Shown: positions 26,085 through 37,089, counted from the stretch's first letter. The stretch: DNA of 64,000 bases from Dietzia sp. NCCP-2495 (GCF_026011735.1 NZ_BRVN01000010.1:62001-126000), one strand, 5' to 3'. Notes: a model not told the origin generated them from the sequence alone. Translations and numbers: made by a program.

Positions 26085-29000
26085 GTGACCTCCACCGTTC
26101 CCGCCGTCACCTCCACGACCGCTGCGCTGTCCGGTCTGGCCGGTGCGGTCATCTCCAACCCGGCGCTGGCCGATCTGCGCGAGAGCCTGGGCCGCGACAC
26201 CGCCGTGGTGCGCGCTACGGAGTCGCTGCGGCCGTTCCTGGTGGGCGCGCTGGCCGAGCGCGCGCCGGTGCTGGTGGTCACCGCGACGGAGCGGGAGTGT
26301 GAGGAGCTGGCGGACGAGCTGGCGGGGATTGTCGACGACGACGAGGTGGCGCAGTTCCCCAGCTGGGAGACACTGCCCCATGAACGTCTCTCGCCGGCGG
26401 CCGACACGATCGGCAGGCGCCTGAAAGTACTCAACGCGGTGATGAGCGGGACCCCGCCGAGGATCATCGTGGCGGCGGCGCGCTCGGTGGTGCAGCCGGT
26501 CTCTCCAGGGGCGGCGCGTCGCGATCCGGTACGCCTGGTCACGGGTGCGGAGCTGGATCCGACCGAGTTGATGGCGGAGCTGGCGGAGTTCGCCTACAAC
26601 CGCGAGGACATGGTGGCCCGTCGCGGGGACATGGCGGTGCGCGGCGGCATCGTGGACGTGTTCCCCACGACCGCGGACCATCCACTGCGCATCGAGTTCG
26701 ACGGCGACACGATCGCCGAGATCCGCGAGTTCTCCGTTGCCGACCAGCGTTCGCTGTCCGACGGTGAGCTGGATTCGGCGGTGCTGTTCCCGTGCCGCGA
26801 GCTGCTGCTCGACGACGACGTCCGCACCCGGGCCGGTCAGCTGGCCGCCGAGCACCGCGCCAACCCGACGCTGGCTGAGCTGCTGGACTCGCTGGCCGAG
26901 GGCAACCCGCGCGACGGCATGGAGGCCCTGACCTCCGTGCTCGTGCCGGGTGAGATGGCCACCCTGCCGATGCTCATGTCCGAGGGCACCCGCGTCGTGG
27001 TGTGCGACCCGGACAAGGTGCGCCGCCGCGCCGCCGACCTGGCCTCGGCGGGCCGTGAGTTCCTCGAGGCCTCGTGGACCGCCGCGACCATGGGCGGCGA
27101 CGCCCCCGTCGACAGTGAGACCCTCGACCTGTCCGGCTCGGGCTACCGCACCTTCTCCTCCGTGCGCGAGGATGCCACCGAGGCGGGCCGCGCCTGGTGG
27201 CAGCTCGTCCCGCCCGGATTCCTCACCGACCCCGAGGACGGCCTCGTGGTGACAGTCGAGTCCGGCGACCCGCCCGCCCCGCGCGGCAAGGACTCCGAGA
27301 TGGAGGCCATGTTCGTGCGGCTGCGCGCGCTCGTCGGCGCCGGCGGCCGGGCCGCGATGGTCGTCCCGGGTCACGGCACCGTCACCCGCATCCTGGACCG
27401 CCTGTCCGAAGCCGAGGTCCCCGCCACCGCCGCGCAGGCGGGATCCGAGCCCGCCGACGGGTTAGTGACGGTCTACGAGGCCGTCCTGCACGGCGGGTTC
27501 ACGCTCACCGGCGGCGCCGCCGGGGCGATGGGCGACCTCGTCGTCGTCTCCGAAACCGACCTCACCGGCAACAGGCTCGGCAACACCGCGCGCCCCAAGG
27601 CCCGCCACTCCAAGCGCCGCAACCAGGTCGACCCGCTCGCCCTCAAGGCCGGGGACCTGGTCGTGCACGACCAGCACGGGATCGGCCGGTTTGTGGAGAT
27701 GGTCGAGCGGCAGGTGCGCGGCGGCGACGGCTCCTCCCGGCGCGAGTACCTGGTGATCGAGTACGCACCCGGCAAGCGCGGCGCGGCCGGCGATCGGCTG
27801 TACGTGCCGATGGAGTCGCTCGGCCAGCTCAGCCGCTACGTCGGCGGTGAGTCGCCCACGCTGAGCAAGATGGGCGGCGCCGACTGGCAGAACACCAAGC
27901 GCAAGGCCCGCAAGGCCGTCCGGGAGATCGCCACCGAGCTCGTCCAGCTCTACGCCAAGCGGCAGTCCGCGCCGGGGCGCGCCTTCGGGCCGGACACGCC
28001 CTGGCAGCGGGAGATGGAGGACGCGTTCCCGTTCACCGAGACCGTCGACCAGCTCAGCGCGATCGAGGAGGTCAAGGGCGACATGGAGAAGTCCGCCCCC
28101 ATGGACCGCGTCGTGGTGGGCGACGTCGGCTACGGCAAGACCGAGGTCGCCGTGCGCGCCGCGTTCAAGGCCGTCCAGGACGGCACCCAGGTCGCCGTGC
28201 TCGTGCCCACCACGCTGCTCGCGCAGCAGCACCTCGCGACGTTCACCGAGCGCATGACCGGGTTCCCCGTCACCATCAAGGGGCTCAGCCGGTTCACCTC
28301 GGACGCCGAGGCGAAGGAGGTCCTCAAGGGACTGGCCGACGGGACGGTCGACGTGGTGATCGGCACGCACCGGCTCCTCGCGACCGGCGTGCGGTGGAAG
28401 AACCTCGGACTGGTGATCGTGGACGAGGAGCAGCGGTTCGGCGTGGAGCACAAGGAGCACATCACCTCCCTGCGCACCCACGTGGACGTGCTCACCATGT
28501 CCGCCACACCGATCCCGCGCACGCTCGAGATGTCGCTGGCAGGTATCCGCGAGATGAGCCAGATCCTCACCCCGCCCGAAGAGCGGCTGCCCGTGCTGAC
28601 GTATGTGGGCGCGTACTCGGACAAGCACGTCGCCGCCGCCATCAGGCGCGAGCTGCTGCGCGAGGGCCAGGTGTTCTACGTTCACAACCGGGTGCGGACC
28701 ATCGACTCCACCGCAGCGAGGATCCGGGACCTCGTACCCGAGGCGCGCGTGGTGGTGGCGCACGGGCAGATGGGGGAGGAGCAGCTCGAGCAGACCGTCG
28801 GCGGGTTCTGGAACCGCGAGTACGACGTGCTGGTGTGCACGACCATCGTCGAGACCGGCCTGGACATCTCCAACGCCAACACGCTCATCGTGGACCGCTC
28901 CGACCAGCTGGGACTGTCGCAGATGCACCAGCTGCGCGGGCGCGTGGGCCGTTCGCGCGAGCGCGGGTACGCCTACTTCCTCTACGACCCGGAGAAGCCG

Positions 29001-29753
29001 CTCACCGAGACCGCCTACGACCGGCTCGCGACCATCGCGCAGAACAACGATCTCGGCGCGGGCATGGCCGTGGCGATGAAGGACCTCGAGCTCCGCGGCG
29101 CCGGCAACGTGCTGGGTGCCGAGCAGTCCGGGCACATCGCCGGTGTCGGGTTTGACCTCTACATCCGTCTGGTCGGCGAGGCGGTGGAGGCGTACCGTGC
29201 GATCGCCGACGGCGAGAAGGTCGAGACCCAGGAGGAGCTCGGTGAGATCCGCATTGAGCTGCCCGTCGACGCCTTTATCCCGCCCGAATACGTGGACGGC
29301 GACAGGCTGCGGCTCGAGGCGTACCGCAAGCTCTCGCAGGCCCGCGAGCCCGGCGACATCGACGCCGTCGTGGAGGAACTGCTGGACCGCTACGGGCCCC
29401 TGCCGGTGGAGGCCCGCCGCGTGGTGTCCGTGGCGCGGCTGCGGCTCGTCGCGCAGAAGTACCGGGTGCGGGAGATCGTCCTGGCCGGCTCGCGACTGCG
29501 CGTGGGTCCGCTCGACCTGCTGGATTCGCAGCAGATGCGGCTCAAGCGCATGTACCCGTCCGCTCAGTACCGGGCCACGCAGAAGACCGTGCTGCTGCCG
29601 CTGCCCAAGGCCGCCGGTGCCCGCGCGGGTGCCGGGGGCGAGAAGGCCCGCGACGACGAGATGCTGCAGTACGCCGCCGACTTCCTCACGGCCATGGCCG
29701 GGGATCCGGAGGGATCGAACCCGGTGATTCAGCCGGAGACGGCGCCCGCGTGA
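26085..29753 (+). CDS. mfd: Transcription-repair coupling factor Mfd
   Basis: The product is 1222 aa. It removes RNA polymerase stalled at DNA damage and recruits UvrA. GTG 26085 follows AAGGA; the longer open frame upstream is antisense to the VKOR gene. Domain order is normal: UvrB-like N-terminus ([30 protein letters not shown]), RNA-polymerase-interaction domain ([15 protein letters not shown]), SF2 translocase with [11 protein letters not shown] (Walker A), DEEQRFG (DEEQ box), [12 protein letters not shown] and the RecG-like motor with GLDISNANT and QLRGRVGRS, then the TRCF C-terminal domain ([15 protein letters not shown]). The mazG gene overlaps its stop. Confidence 0.97.
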   Translation: MTSTVPAVTSTTAALSGLAGAVISNPALADLRESLGRDTAVVRATESLRPFLVGALAERAPVLVVTATERECEELADELAGIVDDDEVAQFPSWETLPHERLSPAADTIGRRLKVLNAVMSGTPPRIIVAAARSVVQPVSPGAARRDPVRLVTGAELDPTELMAELAEFAYNREDMVARRGDMAVRGGIVDVFPTTADHPLRIEFDGDTIAEIREFSVADQRSLSDGELDSAVLFPCRELLLDDDVRTRAGQLAAEHRANPTLAELLDSLAEGNPRDGMEALTSVLVPGEMATLPMLMSEGTRVVVCDPDKVRRRAADLASAGREFLEASWTAATMGGDAPVDSETLDLSGSGYRTFSSVREDATEAGRAWWQLVPPGFLTDPEDGLVVTVESGDPPAPRGKDSEMEAMFVRLRALVGAGGRAAMVVPGHGTVTRILDRLSEAEVPATAAQAGSEPADGLVTVYEAVLHGGFTLTGGAAGAMGDLVVVSETDLTGNRLGNTARPKARHSKRRNQVDPLALKAGDLVVHDQHGIGRFVEMVERQVRGGDGSSRREYLVIEYAPGKRGAAGDRLYVPMESLGQLSRYVGGESPTLSKMGGADWQNTKRKARKAVREIATELVQLYAKRQSAPGRAFGPDTPWQREMEDAFPFTETVDQLSAIEEVKGDMEKSAPMDRVVVGDVGYGKTEVAVRAAFKAVQDGTQVAVLVPTTLLAQQHLATFTERMTGFPVTIKGLSRFTSDAEAKEVLKGLADGTVDVVIGTHRLLATGVRWKNLGLVIVDEEQRFGVEHKEHITSLRTHVDVLTMSATPIPRTLEMSLAGIREMSQILTPPEERLPVLTYVGAYSDKHVAAAIRRELLREGQVFYVHNRVRTIDSTAARIRDLVPEARVVVAHGQMGEEQLEQTVGGFWNREYDVLVCTTIVETGLDISNANTLIVDRSDQLGLSQMHQLRGRVGRSRERGYAYFLYDPEKPLTETAYDRLATIAQNNDLGAGMAVAMKDLELRGAGNVLGAEQSGHIAGVGFDLYIRLVGEAVEAYRAIADGEKVETQEELGEIRIELPVDAFIPPEYVDGDRLRLEAYRKLSQAREPGDIDAVVEELLDRYGPLPVEARRVVSVARLRLVAQKYRVREIVLAGSRLRVGPLDLLDSQQMRLKRMYPSAQYRATQKTVLLPLPKAAGARAGAGGEKARDDEMLQYAADFLTAMAGDPEGSNPVIQPETAPA

Positions 29754-30487
29754 CGGGGGACGAGGGGGCCCTTTCGGGCGGTGCCGACCGGGACCGCCTG
29801 GCCGAGGCCGTCGCCCTCATGACCCGCATCCGGCGCAACGGGGGCTGGGAGTCCGCCCAGACCCACGAAACGCTCCTGCCGTACCTCATCGAGGAGTCCT
29901 GGGAACTGGTAGACGCAGTGGCGGACGGCGATCGCGATGAGCTGGTCTCCGAGCTCGGCGACCTGCTGCTGCAGGTGCTGTTCCACGCCGCGATCGGGGC
30001 TGAGCGCACGGAGGGAGCGTTCGACGTCCAGGACGTGGCCGGAGCACTGCTCGACAAGCTTCGTCGTCGTGCGCCCTACTGGTTCAGCGATCCGGGCGCG
30101 GAGGGCACCAACCACCTGGACCCCGCCGAGCAGGACCGCCTCTGGCAGGAGGCCAAGGCGGCAGAGAAGCGGGAGGCCGAGCGTGCCGGTCGCCCGCCCC
30201 GCGGCGTCATCGACGACATCTCGTGGGACCAGCCAGCGCTCGCGCTGGGGCAGAAGGTCCTCGGTCGGGCCCGCTCGGCCGGCCTTCCCGACGACCTGAT
30301 CCCGGAGGAGATGCGGATCGTCCGCGTGGACCCGGTGGGCGTGTTCCACGCGTCCGGCTCGGCGGAGGTCGCCTATCGCTCGGTCGTCCGCGCGTTCGCC
30401 GACCGGATCCGTGCCGCCGAATCCCGCCTCCCGCGGCCCGCCGGCGACGCGACCGCGGCCGAGTGGCGCGCAGCCTGGGGCCGTTGA
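29750..30487 (+). CDS. mazG: Nucleoside triphosphate pyrophosphohydrolase MazG
   Basis: The product is 245 aa. It hydrolyses (d)NTPs to monophosphates and pyrophosphate, probably clearing damaged nucleotides. The metal-binding motif is [20 protein letters not shown] followed by [13 protein letters not shown] (about residues 47-81). GTG 29750 overlaps the mfd TGA by 4 nt (GTGA). A single MazG domain is followed by a C-terminal extension after residue about 170, as in mycobacterial MazG (Rv1021), where the mfd-mazG order is the same. Confidence 0.93.
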   Translation: MTGDEGALSGGADRDRLAEAVALMTRIRRNGGWESAQTHETLLPYLIEESWELVDAVADGDRDELVSELGDLLLQVLFHAAIGAERTEGAFDVQDVAGALLDKLRRRAPYWFSDPGAEGTNHLDPAEQDRLWQEAKAAEKREAERAGRPPRGVIDDISWDQPALALGQKVLGRARSAGLPDDLIPEEMRIVRVDPVGVFHASGSAEVAYRSVVRAFADRIRAAESRLPRPAGDATAAEWRAAWGR

Positions 30488-30793
30488 CCCGCCCTGCCCG
30501 AGCCCGTTCGCGCGCCGTCGACCCGCTGCATCATTTCCGGCCCGACCGCATGAACTTGCGATCTGATCAATCCTGAGAAGCCGTCCTCGTCGGTCTGTGT
30601 CGGCGCCTCGGCGTGGTCGGCCTCGTTGGCCGAAGTCCACATCTGACGTGCGGATATGCACATCCGTGTCCCCGTTAATATTGACCTTATTTGGAGGACT
30701 CGCCAACGGCTGCTGTTGACCTGATTCTCAGGTTTACAGGTTCTGTCCTATGATCTGAACGTTGGTCTTACAACAAAAAAGGGAAGGGGACAG
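30488..30793. other. 306-nt intergenic region, symporter promoter/leader
   Basis: No gene is seen. The right half is distinctly AT-richer than its surroundings, with TATGAT at 30749-30754 as a possible -10 element and no well-spaced -35. A strong ribosome site (GGGAAGGGG) lies just before ATG 30794. The left part has no feature I can support. Confidence 0.5.
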
Positions 30794-32545
30794 ATGGATT
30801 TGCTCGGAATTTCCACTGCGTTGAGCGCGACAGCTGTCGTGCTTCTGTTATTGGTGTTCTACGGCGGCACGGTGTACATGTCCATGCGCATCGCGCGCAA
30901 GGAGGAGAACGCCGACAGCTATATGACCGCTGGTCACAAGATCGGTTTCGGTATTTCAGCGGCCTCGATGACCGCCACGTGGATCTGGGCGTCATCCATG
31001 TACGCCTCGGTCAACTCGGGCTACCTCTATGGAGTGTCGGGCCCGATCCACTACGGGCTCTGGGGTGCCCTGATGATCCTGTTCATCTACCCCTTCGGCA
31101 AGCGCATTCGTGAGGTCGCGCCCCAGGCGCACACGCTCGCAGAGGTCATGTTCGCCCGCCACGGCCGGTCCTCCCAGCTCATGCTGGCCGGATCCAACAT
31201 CCTCGGTTCCGTCATCTCGTTGACGTCGAACTTCATCGCCGGTGGCGCACTGATCGCCATGCTGAGCCCGTTCTCCTTCATCCAGGGCGTCATCGTAATC
31301 GCCGCCGGCGTTCTGCTGTACACGCTGTGGTCGGGATTCCGTGCCTCGGTGCTGACGGACTTCGCGCAGGTGCTGGCGATGCTGGGCGCGGTGGTCATCA
31401 TCGTGCCCGCCATGTTCTTCTTCCTCGGCGGCACTGACCTGTTCGTCTCCGGCGCCCAGAACCTGACGCCGCAGCAGCAGTCGTTCTTCTCCTCCGACGC
31501 GTTCCTCAACCAGGGCGCGCCATACATCGCGGCTGTGCTCGCGTACGCGATCGGTAACCAGACCATCGCCCAGCGGCTGTTCGCCGTGCGCGAGGATCTC
31601 ATCAAGCCGACGTTCATCACCGCGACGATCGGCTACGGCGCGACGATCATCGGTATCGGCATGGTCGGTGTGCTGGCTCTGTATGCCGGTATCGCGCCGA
31701 TGGACGGCGACCCGAACAACCTGCTCCCGCAGGTCGCGGCCGAGTACCTCCCGGGCCTGCTAGTCGCGGTGTTCTTCATCATGATCATCGGCTCGCTGTC
31801 GTCGACCGCGGACTCGGATCTGGCGGCCATGTCGTCGATCGCGATGACGGACGTCTACGGCCAGAGCATGCGCAGCCGGGGTCTGATCCCGAATCCGCGC
31901 ACGATGCTCACGATCGGCCGGGTGACGATGATCGTGGCGACTGTCGCGGCGCTCGGTTTCGCCAATGCGAAGTTCAACATCCTCGACCTGCTGGTGTTCG
32001 TCGGCGCGCTCTGGGGCGCGTTGGTGTTCCCGGTGATCGCGAGCTTCTACTGGAAGAAAGTCACCAACTCGGCGTTCACGGTGTCCGTGCTGGTGGCGCT
32101 GGCGGTCTTCCTGCCCACGCGCTTCGGGCTCATCCCGGACACGGGCGTGGCGCCGTGGATCATCGAGGCGCTGGCCGTCGTCGGTGTCGGAGTGGTGCTG
32201 GGCCTGATGGTGTTCGGCTTCTTCGGCACCCGCGCCGCGCTCATCATCGGCGGGATCGCCGCGGTGGTCAGCGCGCCGTTCGTGTTTGATTTCCTGCGCG
32301 ACTACGACACGCTGACTGCGTCGCTCGTCGCGTACGCGGTGAGCACGATCGTCTGCTACGCGATGTCGGTGCGGAGCTCGATGGAGTTCGACTTCGCCAA
32401 GATCGCCCGTCGCACCGCCGACTACGACACGGAGGAGGTGGCCGAGGCTCTCGAGGAGGAGTCCGAGGAGCACTCCGAGTCGGTGTCGGCCGGGCGCGAT
32501 GCGCGCCGGTCAAGTGATGACGACGACGACAAGATCAACGTCTAG
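30794..32545 (+). CDS. Sodium:solute symporter (SSS family)
   Basis: The product is 583 aa with 13 or so membrane helices. Typical SSS features are seen: DSYMTAGHKIGFGISAASMTATWIW in the first helices (Na+ site region), the helix with GFRASVLTDFAQVLAM, and IGSLSSTADSDLAAMSSI, the family's conserved Ser-rich helix carrying Na2-site Ser residues. The last 60 residues are cytoplasmic and acidic, ending in an Asp run. It resembles the urea/polyol or unassigned branch; substrate cannot be named. A 43-codon gene follows 21 nt downstream and is probably its partner. Confidence 0.88.
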   Translation: MDLLGISTALSATAVVLLLLVFYGGTVYMSMRIARKEENADSYMTAGHKIGFGISAASMTATWIWASSMYASVNSGYLYGVSGPIHYGLWGALMILFIYPFGKRIREVAPQAHTLAEVMFARHGRSSQLMLAGSNILGSVISLTSNFIAGGALIAMLSPFSFIQGVIVIAAGVLLYTLWSGFRASVLTDFAQVLAMLGAVVIIVPAMFFFLGGTDLFVSGAQNLTPQQQSFFSSDAFLNQGAPYIAAVLAYAIGNQTIAQRLFAVREDLIKPTFITATIGYGATIIGIGMVGVLALYAGIAPMDGDPNNLLPQVAAEYLPGLLVAVFFIMIIGSLSSTADSDLAAMSSIAMTDVYGQSMRSRGLIPNPRTMLTIGRVTMIVATVAALGFANAKFNILDLLVFVGALWGALVFPVIASFYWKKVTNSAFTVSVLVALAVFLPTRFGLIPDTGVAPWIIEALAVVGVGVVLGLMVFGFFGTRAALIIGGIAAVVSAPFVFDFLRDYDTLTASLVAYAVSTIVCYAMSVRSSMEFDFAKIARRTADYDTEEVAEALEEESEEHSESVSAGRDARRSSDDDDDKINV

Positions 32546-32566
32546 AAGAAGGAAGGCGGACTACTC

Positions 32567-32698
32567 ATGTCACCGATTCTGCTGACGATCTATGTTCTCA
32601 TCTGGCCCGTGATCGTGGCCGGTACTCTCGCCGTGATCGTGCGGGGCTTCGTCAAGGAGGCTCTCGAGGCGAAGGAAGAGGGCGTGCCGATCATCTAG
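32567..32698 (+). CDS. Transporter small subunit (43-aa single-helix peptide)
   Basis: ATG 32567 follows the symporter stop by 21 nt with AAGGAAGGCGGA as ribosome site. The product is 43 aa with one hydrophobic helix (residues 4-26, ILLTIYVLIWPVIVAGTLAV) and a charged C-terminus. The form, position and context match the tiny accessory subunits found after SSS- and NSS-type symporters in actinobacteria. A terminator hairpin follows directly, making a two-gene operon. Confidence 0.8.
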   Translation: MSPILLTIYVLIWPVIVAGTLAVIVRGFVKEALEAKEEGVPII

Positions 32699-32720
32699 AT
32701 CGCTTCGCTGAGGTCCGGCT

Positions 32721-32771
32721 AGCCGGGCGGCGTCGCAACTCACCTGGTGAGGATGCGATCGCTGCCCGGCT
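32721..32771 (+). terminator. Terminator after the symporter operon
   Basis: AGCCGGGC (32721-32728) pairs with GCCCGGCT (32764-32771), and an inner stem of about 8 bp (GTCGCA/TGCGAT region) supports it. A short T-rich stretch (TTTGTCGT) follows. It lies 22 nt after the small subunit stop. Confidence 0.7.
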
Positions 32772-32832
32772 TTGTCGTATCCGGGCCGTGTCCGGGGTCG
32801 GTCGCGAGCTGCGTGTCAGTGTGGTCGGTGGA

Positions 32833-33429
32833 TCAATCCGGTCGGCGGACCATCACGGTCGAGGCCTCGCCCGGCCGGGTGGGAACCTGACCGACGGCCT
32901 CGAACCCGAAGCGCTCGTACAGGCGTCGGCTGCCCTGGCTGGTCGCCTCGAGTGCGGCGAGCGGTGTGTCGGACGCGTCGGCGCGGCCGACGAAGTGGGT
33001 GAGCAGCGCGGAGCCGACGCCCTTGCCGCGGGCGGCCGGGCTGGCGCCGATGTCGCCCAGATACCAGTGAGGTTCGGTCGGTTTGAGCTCGGCGACCGCG
33101 AGTTCGTGGCGGATGCCCTGCCCGCCGGGCAGTCTGCTCGCGATGCGGCGGAGGCCGCGGCGGAGCGTGCGCTGGACCGCTGCGGCGCGGGATCCGGAGA
33201 CTGGGGCGGCCCAGATCAAGGCGCCCACCACCCGGCCGGCGTCCTCGGCGATGTCGATGCGCTCGGGGTGGCGGCGGACCTGGCGACGGTAGTACGCCTC
33301 GAGGCGTTGTGGGCGCGTGGCCGGGTCCGGCAGCGACATGGACCACGCGGGGTCGTCGCGGAACGCCTCTGCGAGAACCGTTGCAGCGACCTCGGCATCA
33401 GCCGAGGTCGCGGGGCGGATGGTCACCAT
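32833..33429 (-). CDS. GNAT-family N-acetyltransferase
   Basis: The product is 198 aa. The acetyl-CoA-binding motif A is LGDIGASPAARGKGVGSALLTHF (R/Q-x-x-G-x-G/A), and motif B is LEATSQGSRRLYERFGFEAVGQV. ATG 33429 is preferred; GTG 33438 is an in-frame alternative. Substrate unknown. It is the first gene of the strand after the symporter operon and is convergent with it. Confidence 0.85.
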   Translation of the reverse strand: MVTIRPATSADAEVAATVLAEAFRDDPAWSMSLPDPATRPQRLEAYYRRQVRRHPERIDIAEDAGRVVGALIWAAPVSGSRAAAVQRTLRRGLRRIASRLPGGQGIRHELAVAELKPTEPHWYLGDIGASPAARGKGVGSALLTHFVGRADASDTPLAALEATSQGSRRLYERFGFEAVGQVPTRPGEASTVMVRRPD

Positions 33430-33498
33430 GGCGTTCACGCTATGCGCTGGCCCACCCGGCGTCGAGGCAGGGGAGCCGGCCGGGTGGGTGAGCTCGTG

Positions 33499-33858
33499 TC
33501 AGCGTGCGAAGCGGGCGATGGCGTCGGCGACCTCCTTGAACTTCACGTCGGCTGCCTCCTCACCCTCCATGACGGCGTTCTTGACGCAGTGCCGCATGTG
33601 GTCGTCGAGAAGGCCGAGCCCGACGTTGCGCAGGGCCGAGTTCGCGGCGCTGACCTGTGTGAGGATGTCGATGCAGTACTGCTCCTCGTCGATCATCCGG
33701 TGGATGCCGCGCACCTGGCCCTCGATGCGCTTGAGCCGGGCCTTGAGACGTTCCTTCTCCTGGATGTACCCGTGGTGGGCGTGGGCGGTGGCGTTGTCGT
33801 CGTCGTCCCCGGCGACCCCGTCGGCGTGGGCGCTGTTCGGCGCGATTGACTCGGTCAT
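33499..33858 (-). CDS. csoR: Copper-sensing repressor CsoR
   Basis: The product is 119 aa. It is a DUF156-type helical repressor that releases DNA on Cu(I) binding. The ligands Cys62, His87 and Cys91 have exactly the 25/4 spacing of M. tuberculosis CsoR (Cys36, His61, Cys65). An N-terminal His/Asp-rich extension of about 30 residues precedes the helical core. ATG 33858 overlaps the copA stop by 4 nt, so copper induction relieves repression of its own operon. A dyad upstream of copZ is the likely operator. Confidence 0.94.
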   Translation of the reverse strand: MTESIAPNSAHADGVAGDDDDNATAHAHHGYIQEKERLKARLKRIEGQVRGIHRMIDEEQYCIDILTQVSAANSALRNVGLGLLDDHMRHCVKNAVMEGEEAADVKFKEVADAIARFAR

Positions 33859-36197
33859 GCGATGCTCCCGGTCTGGGCGTGGGTGGGCTGGTCGTGGGTG
33901 GAGCTGAACCTGCGCAGCCGCAGCGAGTTGCTCACCACGAACACGCTGGAGAAGGCCATCGCGACGCCGGCGAGCATCGGGTTGAGCAGTCCGATCGCGG
34001 CGACGGGGATGAGGGCGACGTTGTATGCGAACGCCCAGAACAGGTTCCCCTTGATGGTGCCGAGCGTCCGGCGGGACAAGCGGATCGCGTCGACGGCGGG
34101 GCGCAGGTCGTCGTTCATCAGGGTGATGTCCGAGGCCTCGATCGCCACGTCGGTGCCGGCGCCCATCGCCAGGCCGAGGTCGGCGCGGGCCAGGGCAGCC
34201 GCGTCGTTGACGCCGTCGCCGACCATCGCGACGGTCCGTCCCTCGTTCTGCAGGCGCTCGATCTGTGCAACCTTGTCCTCGGGCATCACCTCGGCGATCA
34301 CGTTGGCGGGGTCGATCCCCACCTCGGCGGCCACCACCCGGGCCGCGCCGGCGTTGTCGCCGGTGAGCAGCCAGGGCGTGAGCCCCAGCGCCTTGAGTCC
34401 GGCCACGGCCTCGGCGGAGGTGGTCTTGACGGTGTCTCGGACGGTGATGACGCCGGCGTCGGCGCCGTCGATCCGCACGATCACCGGGGTGCCGCCCTGC
34501 TCCTGTGCTGCGGCGAAGGCCTGCTGCAGGTCAGCGGGGAGGTCGCCGGCCGGGCGTCCGACGGTTACCACTGCGCCGTCGACGGTGCCCGTGACGCCCT
34601 GACCGGCGGTGCCCACGAAATCGCTGACCTCGGGCAGGGTCCCCGCCTCGGCGCCGGCGCGGGCGATGGCCCGGGCGATGGGGTGCTCGGAGGCGGACTC
34701 GACGGCGGCGGCCTTGGCGAGCACGTCCTCACGGGCGAACCCGCCGGCCACGTGGACGTCGGTGACCGACATGACGCCGGCGGTGACGGTGCCGGTCTTG
34801 TCCATGACGATCGTGTCGACGCGCCGGGTGGACTCGAGCACTTCGGGGCCCTTGATGAGCAGTCCCATCTGGGCGCCCCGTCCTGTGCCGACCATCAGCG
34901 CGGTGGGCGTGGCCAGCCCGAGCGCGCAGGGGCAGGCGATGATCAGCACGGCGACCGCGGCGGTGAACGCCGGGGCCAGGCCTCCGCCCACCACGAACAG
35001 GTGCACGAGCAGGGTGATCACGGCGATGCCGATCACGGTGGGCACGAACACCTGGGAGATGCGGTCGACCAGCCGCTCGACCGGGGCCTTCTTGGACTGG
35101 GCCTCGGTGACCAGCCGCGCCATCTGCGCCAGCGTGGTGTTCTCGCCGGTTCGGGTGACCTCGAACAGCAGGCGGCCGGAGGTGTTGATGGTGGCGCCGG
35201 TGACCACGTCGCCGACCGTCACCTCGACGGGGACGGACTCGCCGGTGAGCATGGACTCGTCCACGGCGGAGGAGCCCTCGACCACCCGGCCGTCGGTGGC
35301 GATTTTCTCGCCGGGGCGCACCACCACAATGTCGCCGGCGGTGAGCTGGCCGACGGGGACGCGGACCTCGGAGCCGTCTCGGATCACGGCCGCGTCCTTG
35401 GCACCCATGTCGAGGAGCTTGCGCAGCGCCTCGGAGGAGCGGCCCTTGGCGCGGGTCTCGAACCAGCGCCCGAGAAGCAGGAAGGTGATCACCACGGCGA
35501 CGGTCTCGAGGTAGATCTCGTCCATCGAGGTGTGCGAGGGCAGGAGCGCCATCTCCATGGTCATGCCGGGCATGCCGGCGTTGCCGAGGAACAGGGCCCA
35601 CAGCGACCACAGGTAGGCGGCGGCGGTGCCCATCGTGACGAGGGTGTCCATGGTGAACGCGCCGTACCGCAGGTTGGCCCACGTCGCCCGGTGGAAGGGG
35701 GCGCCGCCCCAGAAGAAGATGGGGGTGACCAGGGTGAGCACCGCCCACTGCCAGTTGGTGAACTGCAGGGCGGGGATCATGCTCACCAGCACGACGGGCA
35801 CGGTGAGCAGCGCGGAGACCGTGACGCGGTGTCGTAGGTCGTCGGCCTCGCGCTCGCGCTCGGCGTCGATGCGGTTGTGCGGTCCGGAGACGTCGGTGGT
35901 GGTGTCGGTGCCGGGGTCGACGACGACGTCGCCGGCAGATTCGTCCGCGCCACCGGGGGCGGCCAACGTGAAGGCGTCGTAGCCGGCGGCCTTGACGGTG
36001 TCGATGAGTTGGGCCTGCTCGACCTTGCCGGGGTCGTAGGAGATCGAGGCGGACTCGGTGGCGAAGCTGACCGTGGCGTCGACGCCGTCGATCTTGTTGA
36101 GCTTGCGCTCGACCCGCCCCGAACACGAGGTGCAGGTCATCCCGGTCACGCCGAGGTCGACCTTGACCAGGTCGACTGCGGGGTGGGTCTGAGTCAT
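33855..36197 (-). CDS. copA: Cu(+)-exporting P1B-type ATPase
   Basis: The product is 780 aa and pumps Cu(I) out of the cell. Domains in order: N-terminal heavy-metal domain (GMTCTSCSG), an Asp/Gly linker, eight membrane helices, actuator, the CPC metal motif in [15 protein letters not shown], phosphorylation site [13 protein letters not shown] (HP motif), [10 protein letters not shown], and the C-terminal helices [13 protein letters not shown] and [14 protein letters not shown] with the YN and MxxSS ligands of the Cu(I) subgroup. ATG 36197 is chosen with AAGGA 9 nt upstream; ATG 36206 directly abuts that site. Confidence 0.95.
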   Translation of the reverse strand: MTQTHPAVDLVKVDLGVTGMTCTSCSGRVERKLNKIDGVDATVSFATESASISYDPGKVEQAQLIDTVKAAGYDAFTLAAPGGADESAGDVVVDPGTDTTTDVSGPHNRIDAEREREADDLRHRVTVSALLTVPVVLVSMIPALQFTNWQWAVLTLVTPIFFWGGAPFHRATWANLRYGAFTMDTLVTMGTAAAYLWSLWALFLGNAGMPGMTMEMALLPSHTSMDEIYLETVAVVITFLLLGRWFETRAKGRSSEALRKLLDMGAKDAAVIRDGSEVRVPVGQLTAGDIVVVRPGEKIATDGRVVEGSSAVDESMLTGESVPVEVTVGDVVTGATINTSGRLLFEVTRTGENTTLAQMARLVTEAQSKKAPVERLVDRISQVFVPTVIGIAVITLLVHLFVVGGGLAPAFTAAVAVLIIACPCALGLATPTALMVGTGRGAQMGLLIKGPEVLESTRRVDTIVMDKTGTVTAGVMSVTDVHVAGGFAREDVLAKAAAVESASEHPIARAIARAGAEAGTLPEVSDFVGTAGQGVTGTVDGAVVTVGRPAGDLPADLQQAFAAAQEQGGTPVIVRIDGADAGVITVRDTVKTTSAEAVAGLKALGLTPWLLTGDNAGAARVVAAEVGIDPANVIAEVMPEDKVAQIERLQNEGRTVAMVGDGVNDAAALARADLGLAMGAGTDVAIEASDITLMNDDLRPAVDAIRLSRRTLGTIKGNLFWAFAYNVALIPVAAIGLLNPMLAGVAMAFSSVFVVSNSLRLRRFSSTHDQPTHAQTGSIA

Positions 36198-36276
36198 GGG
36201 AGTCATTCCTTACAGGTGACGGGGGAGGGCCTGCGGTGCAGGGGCCCGAGGAGCCGCGGCGCCGCGGCACCTCGGG

Positions 36277-36486
36277 TCAGGCGGTGACGGTGTAGCCGGC
36301 CTCGGCGACCGCGGCTGCAACCTGCTCGTCGGTGAAGCCCTCACCGGAGACGGACACGGTGCCTGTCTCGTGGGAGGCTTCCACCGCGGAGACGCCGGGG
36401 ACCTCGCCGACCTCTTCCTTAACCGACATCTCGCAGTGCCCGCAGGTCATTCCCTGGACGGTGTACTCCTTGGTGCTGGTGGCCAT
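36277..36486 (-). CDS. copZ: Copper chaperone CopZ (HMA domain)
   Basis: The product is 69 aa: a single heavy-metal-associated domain with the MTCGHC motif at residues 13-18. It carries Cu(I) to CopA. It is first in the operon copZ-copA-csoR, with AAAGGA 8 nt before ATG 36486. A CsoR-type dyad lies 69 nt upstream of the start. Confidence 0.94.
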   Translation of the reverse strand: MATSTKEYTVQGMTCGHCEMSVKEEVGEVPGVSAVEASHETGTVSVSGEGFTDEQVAAAVAEAGYTVTA

Positions 36487-36554
36487 GTCTCAAATCCTTT
36501 GATCGTGGGTGTGCACGTCGCTGCCGGGCTGGTCTGCCCGGACACCACCAAACC

Positions 36555-36573
36555 TATACCCCCTATGGGTATA
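36555..36573. promoter_or_regulatory. CsoR operator upstream of copZ
   Basis: TATACCC, 5 nt, GGGTATA: a perfect 7-bp inverted repeat with C/G-rich flanks in the centre, as in known CsoR operators. It sits in an AT-rich patch just upstream of copZ, suitably placed to cover its promoter. This would close a copper-responsive feedback loop with csoR at the operon end. Confidence 0.82.
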
Positions 36574-36636
36574 AATCAAGGATCGGGAGGGCCGGGTGGG
36601 CACCGTCGCGCCGGCCAGCGGCGGGGGGCGGACCGG

Positions 36637-37089
36637 TCAGCCGGCGGGCAGTGCCGCGATCACGGCCGCCCCGGCCGCGCCGCAGGCCGCCGCCACCAGT
36701 AGCGAGGTGAGCGTGCCGATGATGAACCGCTCGCTCACCGCCGGGTTCTCGCGGATCTCGGGGTATCGACCGAGGGCCTTGATGGCCACCACCACGGCGG
36801 CCAGCTCGAACCGGCCGGCGAGGATCGCCGCGGTCAGTCCGACGCGTTCGAGGATGCCGATCCACATGCCGCCGCGCAGGACCTCGCGGACGTCGCCGTC
36901 GGCGGGCGGGTGCTCGCGCCGGCTCACCACGGGGCTCCGGCTGTCGCCGGTGACTTCCACGGTCGGGGGCTCGGGCACGCGCGCCGACCGCAGGACTAGT
37001 GAGGTGATGGGCGAGCCGATCGCCGCCGACGCCACCAGTGCGATCACCGCGACGACGGCGGTGAGGATCCATTCCGGCCACGTGCTCAT
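36637..37089 (-). CDS. Small membrane protein paired with SatD-like gene
   Basis: The product is 150 aa. Hydrophobic helices lie at about residues 8-28, in the middle (74-92 with AAILAGRFELAAVVVAIKAL) and near the C-terminus (FIIGTLTSLLVAAACGAAG). ATG 37089 overlaps the SatD-like stop by 4 nt (ATGA), so the two are co-translated. I recognise no named family; its role probably depends on the upstream regulator-like protein. Confidence 0.75.
   Translation of the reverse strand: MSTWPEWILTAVVAVIALVASAAIGSPITSLVLRSARVPEPPTVEVTGDSRSPVVSRREHPPADGDVREVLRGGMWIGILERVGLTAAILAGRFELAAVVVAIKALGRYPEIRENPAVSERFIIGTLTSLLVAAACGAAGAAVIAALPAG

Noticed and set aside
25737-27374. 545-codon minus-strand frame over the mfd start and VKOR gene
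   Set aside because: Spans two real genes in the wrong frame and contains a His/Arg-rich shadow text.
27462-29135. 557-codon minus-strand frame opposite mfd
   Set aside because: High-GC antisense frame with no domain; mfd motifs fill the same stretch.
33846-35837. 663-codon plus-strand frame opposite copA
   Set aside because: It mirrors copA codon for codon (Gly/His/Asp-rich text) and has no domain or ribosome site; copA is certain.
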